Shown: positions 59,525 to 64,000 of the stretch, one piece after another | How the letters are laid out: every line of letters starts with the position of its first letter | Numbering within the stretch: position 1 is the first letter of the stretch | Source of the DNA: Variovorax paradoxus | Lineage (GTDB): Bacteria; Pseudomonadota; Gammaproteobacteria; Burkholderiales; Burkholderiaceae_C | Length of the DNA: 64,000 nt | Reading direction: 5' to 3' | Assembly: GCA_016806145.1 (NCBI GenBank) | Contig: CP063167.1 | Coordinates: 1,484,501 to 1,548,500 of the forward strand | The notes under the pieces: model-generated | Database searches by the model: none | What the model was told of the DNA's origin: nothing | The model's input: only the letters and a program-made list of their open reading frames with translations | Made by a program: the position numbers and the translations under genes

Positions 59525-62473
59525 TTAGAGCGGCTTGTCCTTGTCCGGCTCCGTGGTGCCATCCTTGCTTCCCGCATCGGGCTTCGGTTCGTCGAGAAAC
59601 TTGGGGCGCTTGGGACCATAGGCGCCGCCAAAATCCTTTTCCGGGTTGAAGACGAACATGCGGGAATTCGCGCGCGTGTCGTACTGCGAGTAATCGAGGT
59701 CGCCAGGTTTCGGTATCCGTCCAGGCGTCTGGGGATCCACGGAATAGTCGTAGTAGTCTTTGGTGAACTCGTCGCCCTTGGTCGATCTCGTATTGGTCGG
59801 CGCGTCCTTGGCCATCGAGCCAGAACCATCGTCGATCAGGCGACGCAGACGCGCAGCCAATCCGTGGTGACCGGCGTTGGCTGCGGCGTGCGCCGCTTCC
59901 CTCAACTCCTTCTCTGCGCCGCTGCCCTGTTCTCCCCATTCGACAAGCCCTGCCAGTCCAGAGAGAAAGCCGACACTGACGGACCCCGCAATCGCATTCC
60001 ACGTGGCAGATTCGCTCAATACGATGGGAGCCGCTGCAGGGCCGCCACCGGGAGGCGCAAAGATCTTCATCGGCGTCGTCTCGATGCTGGACACGCTGCT
60101 CACGCTCAGTTCATACCCGGCCGTCATCTCGACGTCGAACCCGAATGCGGTACGCAACGATCCCCCAATTGCCGAATCCATGGAGAGTGCGATGGAGGTA
60201 CTGCGAGCGAGTCCCAGGGTAACGTCGCTCGATAGTCCGAAGTAGGCGCCGTTGTTGTTGCCGTAGGCGGTGGTGTTGTTCTCGATGGAGATCTGGTTGA
60301 TGTCGCCGACGGCGATGATGGATGCGTCGGTGTTGCTCGTCAGCGTGAACTTGTTGGCAATGATCGAGTAAGGACCGTCTGGAGACTCCAGAACCATCGA
60401 ATTCGCACCTGTCACTTTGAAATCGATGTGCTCCGCCTCGAAGGTCATGTTGGTGGCCTTGTAGCCGAGGTCTCCCTCGACGATGAAGGTCTGGTTGCCC
60501 TTCACCAGGCGCCGCTCCTCGCCGTCCGTCATGTCTTGCCGCGATGCTTGCGTATGGGTGAACAAATTGCCCTTGACCGTTGTCGACTGAACGCCATCCA
60601 CCTGCGTGACCTGGTTCGACACAACATGGGTGTGCTGCTCTTCGCCGACCTTCGTGCGCTGCGTCAGGTCGACCTGATGCGATTCATTCTTGCGAATGTG
60701 CAGCTTGCGCTCATGGTCCACCAGCAAGGTCTGGTCGCGGTGCACATGCGTGTGCTGGTCGCGATCCACGCGCAGCCACTGATCGCGGCCGATGCCGGTC
60801 GTGTCGTCGCGCTCCACGCTGCGCCGCATGTCCCGCTCCGCATGCACCGACAACAGCTCCTCCCCCTTGCGATCCTCGAACTGGATCTCGTTGTAGTTGC
60901 TCGCATCGCCGCCGGGCGTGGAGCGCGTGCGGAAGCCGCTCTGCGTGGGCGACTTGTAGGGGATGGGCTGGTCGTCGTTGTAGACCCGCCCCACGATCAC
61001 GGGCCGGTCGGGGTCGCCGTTGAGGAAGTCGACGATCACCTCCTGCCCGATGCGCGGCGCGAAGTAGCCACCCCAGCCCTTGCCGGCCCAGGGTTGCGAC
61101 ACGCGCACCCAGCAGGTCGACTTCTCGTTGCGCTCGTCGTAGCGGTCCCAGTGGAAGTGCACCTTCACGCGGCCATGCTCGTCCACGTGCAGCTCGTCGC
61201 CTTCGGGGCCGACCACGATCGCGGTCTGCGGGCCGGGCATGGTCACGCGCGGCGTGAGACGCGGCGGGCGGAACGGCAGCTGCATCGGCAGCACGGTGAG
61301 GAAGAACACGCAGACGCCGCGCTGGGCATCGTGCAGCGTGCGTTCGGTGCGGATCAGTTCGTCGAGCACCCCGTCCATGCCGTCGTTGACCGGGTCGTCC
61401 GCGATCAGGCCGCACAGCCGCTCGGCATGCCATTTGCGCGTGCGCTCGTCGTCGGCGCCTTCGTAGCCCGGATGGGTGACGACGAAGCTGCAGGCACCGA
61501 TCAGGTGTTCGCCGCGCGCCAGTTCGGGCGCATCGCCCTCGAGCACGAAGCTGCGGCCCACGCCCACGTCGGGCCAGGTCGTCACGGCCCAGTGGCGGTC
61601 GCGGCGCGCGATCAATTCCTCGCCGCGGATCCTGGCCGTGGCCTCGGCCTTCTCCACGTCGAAGTAGTCGCCCGGGTATTCGAAGTCCTCGAAGTCCGCG
61701 AGCTCGTGCTCGTCGGCGGTGTCGATGGTGGCACCGATGTTCTTGCGGATCGCCTTGAAGTCGCTGTCGCGCGCCGCATGCTTGCCGGTGTCCAGCCGCT
61801 GCGTGGAGATCCAGCGCGTGATCTCGTTGAAGCGCGCCTCGCCCGCGACGCCGGTGTAGTGCAGCACCGGCGTGGCCGGCAGGCGCTCGTGCGCGACGAA
61901 GCTGGTGTCGGCGAGCTGCAGCCGACCCGGCTCGTCGTGCGCGTCGAACCAGTAATAGATGCCCTCGGCCTCGAGCAGCCGCGAGAGGAAATCGTGGTCG
62001 CTCTCCTGGAACTGCACGCAGTAGCGGTGCGGTTCGTGCGCGCCGATCACGCCGTCGGCAGTGGTCTTGCGGATGCGCCGCGCCGGGCTGTCCTCGAACA
62101 CCGCGTTGAGCACGTCGAGCACCGGCTTGTCCTGGAAGATGCGCGAGTTGCGCCGCTTGGTCAGCAGCCAGAACCAGGAGCGCAGCGTGATGCGGTAGCG
62201 GTGGTAGCGCCCGGTGCGGCCTTCGCGCAGGAAGCGCACGGCATGCCCGTGGCAGTGGCGGGTATGGGGGAGTTCATGGGCGTCGATGAAGTCGATGCCG
62301 ATGTCGAAGGCGCGGCCCAGGATGTCCCTGGGTTGCACATGCCCGTTCTTCGACAGCACCGTGAGCTCATAGGCCGCGGCGCGCGAAAGGCCCTCGTGGC
62401 CGACGAGGCTCCAGAACATGAGGTCGTTGGCGACGGGGGAGTCGGTGTCGATGCGGATGTCGTGCGTGTGCAT
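59525..62473 (-). CDS. vgrG: T6SS spike protein VgrG with C-terminal extension
   Basis: A 982-residue VgrG. Residues 1 to about 400 are gp27-like (VLDVLNAVFEDSP, then YCVQFQESDHDFLSRLLEAEGIYYWF in pieces), about 411-505 the gp5 OB-fold (GPEGDELHVDEHGRVKVHFH, RIGQEVIVDFLNGDPDRPVI), and about 540-660 the repetitive beta-stalk (VDRDQHTHVHRDQTLLVDHE). Beyond the stalk about 300 residues follow, including a hydrophobic Gly/Ala/Ser segment (IAGSVSVGFLSGLAGLV) and a Pro/Lys/Asp-rich end. GC falls to about 55-60 % over the last 0.9 kb, unlike the 70 % core. The tail may carry cargo-binding or effector activity. Confidence 0.93.
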   Translation of the reverse strand: MHTHDIRIDTDSPVANDLMFWSLVGHEGLSRAAAYELTVLSKNGHVQPRDILGRAFDIGIDFIDAHELPHTRHCHGHAVRFLREGRTGRYHRYRITLRSWFWLLTKRRNSRIFQDKPVLDVLNAVFEDSPARRIRKTTADGVIGAHEPHRYCVQFQESDHDFLSRLLEAEGIYYWFDAHDEPGRLQLADTSFVAHERLPATPVLHYTGVAGEARFNEITRWISTQRLDTGKHAARDSDFKAIRKNIGATIDTADEHELADFEDFEYPGDYFDVEKAEATARIRGEELIARRDRHWAVTTWPDVGVGRSFVLEGDAPELARGEHLIGACSFVVTHPGYEGADDERTRKWHAERLCGLIADDPVNDGMDGVLDELIRTERTLHDAQRGVCVFFLTVLPMQLPFRPPRLTPRVTMPGPQTAIVVGPEGDELHVDEHGRVKVHFHWDRYDERNEKSTCWVRVSQPWAGKGWGGYFAPRIGQEVIVDFLNGDPDRPVIVGRVYNDDQPIPYKSPTQSGFRTRSTPGGDASNYNEIQFEDRKGEELLSVHAERDMRRSVERDDTTGIGRDQWLRVDRDQHTHVHRDQTLLVDHERKLHIRKNESHQVDLTQRTKVGEEQHTHVVSNQVTQVDGVQSTTVKGNLFTHTQASRQDMTDGEERRLVKGNQTFIVEGDLGYKATNMTFEAEHIDFKVTGANSMVLESPDGPYSIIANKFTLTSNTDASIIAVGDINQISIENNTTAYGNNNGAYFGLSSDVTLGLARSTSIALSMDSAIGGSLRTAFGFDVEMTAGYELSVSSVSSIETTPMKIFAPPGGGPAAAPIVLSESATWNAIAGSVSVGFLSGLAGLVEWGEQGSGAEKELREAAHAAANAGHHGLAARLRRLIDDGSGSMAKDAPTNTRSTKGDEFTKDYYDYSVDPQTPGRIPKPGDLDYSQYDTRANSRMFVFNPEKDFGGAYGPKRPKFLDEPKPDAGSKDGTTEPDKDKPL

Positions 62474-62577
62474 GGGACATCCATTGTTCGAAATCGGCGA
62501 GCGTGGCGCGATGGTCGTGCCACTCGAATGGATGGCCGTGCGTCCTGCGATGGCCGCGAATTCCGCGGCCGTTCGCT

Positions 62578-63513
62578 TCAAGGGCCCATGCCCACCAGCC
62601 GCAGCAGATTGCCGCGCGCCACCAGCGCACGCGCATCGGGACTGAGCTGGACCAGGAAGTTCTGCACGCTCGCGAACTTCATCGTCTCGGTGTCGGCCGA
62701 GCGGTGGCTCGCGTCGGTGCCGATCAGAAAGCGGTGCGGTTGCGCCTCGATCAGCGCGAGCCATTCGGGCCAGACGTTCTGGCCGTCGCGCAGCACGGTG
62801 TAGTCGGGCGAGCGCGGATGGCGCGGCCAGGTGCGCGCGCTGAGCTCGTAGTGCAGGTTCGGATGTCGCTCGAGCAACCGCCGCGCGAGAAACAGCGGCG
62901 TGTAGCCGCCATGGGCCCAGATCACCGGCACGTCGGGAAAGCGCTCGAGCATCTGCTGCAGCTCGGCCATGCGCATGATTTCCACATGCACCATCACCGG
63001 CAGCCGGTACTTGCGCGCGAGCACCATGATGCCGGTCATGATCGCGCCGGTCGGGCTGTAGTCGGTTTCCGCGAAGCCCGACGCGGCGAAATGCGCAATC
63101 GAGATCTCGCCGATGCCCTTGTAGAGCCCGGTGGCCAGCAGTGCGTCGAGCTGCGCGAGCAGTACCGGATCGTCGGCGTTCCAGGCGGGACGATAGATGC
63201 TGCGCTCGGGCGAGATCGATGCGAAGGGGATCAGCCGGTCGGGATGGCGCCGCGCGGCCTCGGCCACCGATTCGTTGCTGCTGCGCGCGCCCCAGGACAC
63301 CACGGCATGCGTCGCGCCCCAGCGGTCCATCAGCACGAGCTGCATCGCGAGGTCGTTGAGGTGCACGTGCGCGTCGGCGAAGGGGATCAACGTCGCGGGC
63401 GGCGATGGCGGGATCTGCGGCCAGGCGGGCAGGGTCGCGGCCCACAGCAGGATGGCGTGCAGCCAGAGCATGCGGGCGCGGCGGGGCAGTCGTTGTCGAT
63501 CGGTCCGATCCAT
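62578..63513 (-). CDS. Exported amidohydrolase-family protein
   Basis: A 311-residue protein with a hydrophobic leader (MLWLHAILLWAATLPAWPQ at residues 15-33) followed by an amidohydrolase (PF04909-like) barrel: FADAHVHLNDLA carries the HxH metal site, MVHVEIMR and IWAHGGYTP supply further His, and FLIGTDASHRS the Asp. The start at 63513 has GAGGA seven bases upstream. Activity could be hydrolase or decarboxylase. It lies 104 bp upstream of vgrG on the same strand, but no T6SS link is demonstrated. Confidence 0.82.
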   Translation of the reverse strand: MDRTDRQRLPRRARMLWLHAILLWAATLPAWPQIPPSPPATLIPFADAHVHLNDLAMQLVLMDRWGATHAVVSWGARSSNESVAEAARRHPDRLIPFASISPERSIYRPAWNADDPVLLAQLDALLATGLYKGIGEISIAHFAASGFAETDYSPTGAIMTGIMVLARKYRLPVMVHVEIMRMAELQQMLERFPDVPVIWAHGGYTPLFLARRLLERHPNLHYELSARTWPRHPRSPDYTVLRDGQNVWPEWLALIEAQPHRFLIGTDASHRSADTETMKFASVQNFLVQLSPDARALVARGNLLRLVGMGP

Positions 63514-63666
63514 GGGGTTTCCTCGTGCGGCAAGGAGGAATTTCCCCAGGGAAGATGTTCCTCGACTCGAAGTTCTTCAAGACGAACGAGGCCCGGCGTT
63601 TTTCAACCCGCGGATCCCGGGGTGCGCCAGAATCCCGGACCGATCCCGTCCGATTCCTCCGCTGCC

Positions 63667-64000
63667 ATGCACCGCACCGTCGCCCTGCTCGTTTTCTCCG
63701 GCGTCCAGTCGCTCGACGTCAGCGGCCCGATGGACGTGTTCTCGGAAGCCAACCGCTTCCTGCCGGACGAGGACCACTACCGGCTCGAGACCATCGGCGT
63801 GGAGCACGGCACCATGCCGTGCTCGAACGGCCTTTCGTTGCAGGCGCACCGCCACTATGCCGAGGTCGACGATGCCTTCGACCTGCTGCTGGTGGCCGGC
63901 GGACCGGCGCTGGTGCGGCAGCATTTCGATCCGGCGCTGTACCGCTGGCTCGAGGCCGCGAGCGCGCGGGCCGCGAGCTTCGGTTCGATCTGCAGCGGCG
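63667..64000 (+). CDS. GlxA-family regulator, N-terminal part (3' end outside window)
   Basis: The first 111 codons of a plus-strand gene run off the window. They encode a DJ-1/PfpI-like (class I glutamine amidotransferase-type) domain: VALLVFSGVQSLDVSGPMDV at the N-terminus, then FDLLLVAGGPAL, and a Cys-centred loop FGSICSG. This layout is typical of GlxA/FtrA-type AraC regulators, whose DNA-binding domain would lie beyond the end. Start: ATG at 63667, leading the divergent pair with the amidohydrolase. Confidence 0.82.
   Translation, partial: MHRTVALLVFSGVQSLDVSGPMDVFSEANRFLPDEDHYRLETIGVEHGTMPCSNGLSLQAHRHYAEVDDAFDLLLVAGGPALVRQHFDPALYRWLEAASARAASFGSICSG

Noticed and set aside
56692..59649. 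Plus-strand open frame (985 codons) antisense to the DUF2169/pentapeptide genes
   Set aside because: Regular composition only mirrors the pentapeptide repeats of the true genes.

Overview
The window is a GC-rich (about 68-70 %) chromosomal segment. Its gene content points to a metabolically versatile Burkholderiales bacterium of the Comamonadaceae, most like Variovorax. The main reasons are six separate Bug-type periplasmic receptors, stacked acyl-CoA catabolic operons controlled by LysR regulators, Tat-like signal peptides, and start/stop-overlapping (ATGA) operons. The genus is inferred; there is no rRNA or housekeeping marker here. I saw no tRNA, rRNA, CRISPR array or insertion sequence.

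Layout. 0-9.7 kb: a beta-oxidation-like set (acyl-CoA dehydrogenases, MaoC protein, two PaaG-like crotonases, an alpha-methylacyl-CoA racemase with its full catalytic triad, three Bug receptors) with a LysR gene. 9.8-19.5 kb: a second LysR gene, a DUF2889 gene, then a tight operon of an SDR, a hydratase-2, an HMG-CoA-synthase-like/Zn-ribbon OB-fold fusion, a thiolase, an acyl-CoA dehydrogenase, a class III CoA-transferase and a Bug receptor. This looks like a bacterial version of branched-chain or aryl-succinate beta-oxidation. 19.5-23.6 kb: an ECF sigma / FecR / TonB-receptor iron-uptake unit. 23.7-31.0 kb: a LysR gene divergent from GAF, flavin monooxygenase, VOC, hydrolase and NitT/TauT-type ABC importer genes, probably uptake and breakdown of an aromatic compound. 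31.0-32.8 kb: a phosphatase-like protein lacking its catalytic Cys, and a TPR-like protein.

32.85-40.15 kb: a block of clearly lower GC (about 53-62 % in lines sampled by hand). It holds a five-gene operon (CocE-type hydrolase, Bug receptor, cyclase-type hydrolase, fumarylacetoacetase, acyl-CoA ligase) divergent from a TetR regulator. Two AAAC-N4-GTTT palindromes lie between them, and a high-GC gene remnant sits just outside. It looks like an acquired catabolic cassette. 40.6-46.5 kb: an ankyrin-like protein, an orphan hybrid histidine kinase and a LysR gene. 46.7-54.6 kb: an operon of a Bug receptor, Tat-exported hydrolase, FAD oxidoreductase, TIM-barrel protein, divergent shikimate-dehydrogenase-like protein, haloacetate-dehalogenase-like protein and SMP-30 protein, then an AraC regulator. 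54.7-62.5 kb: a type VI secretion spike cluster (VgrG, DUF2169-pentapeptide, pentapeptide, DUF3540, PAAR-like DUF4150). An amidohydrolase and the start of a GlxA-type regulator end the window.

Most notable: (1) the HMG-CoA-synthase-like fusion has Gln109 where the catalytic Cys should be and Thr77 where the Glu should be, but keeps His232; (2) the low-GC cassette carries paired PsrA-like operators; (3) the T6SS spike cluster has two pentapeptide proteins and a low-GC VgrG tail; (4) several catabolic enzymes keep their fold but lack one defining catalytic residue. Active-site comparisons rest on remembered family motifs and spacing; no alignment or search was run.
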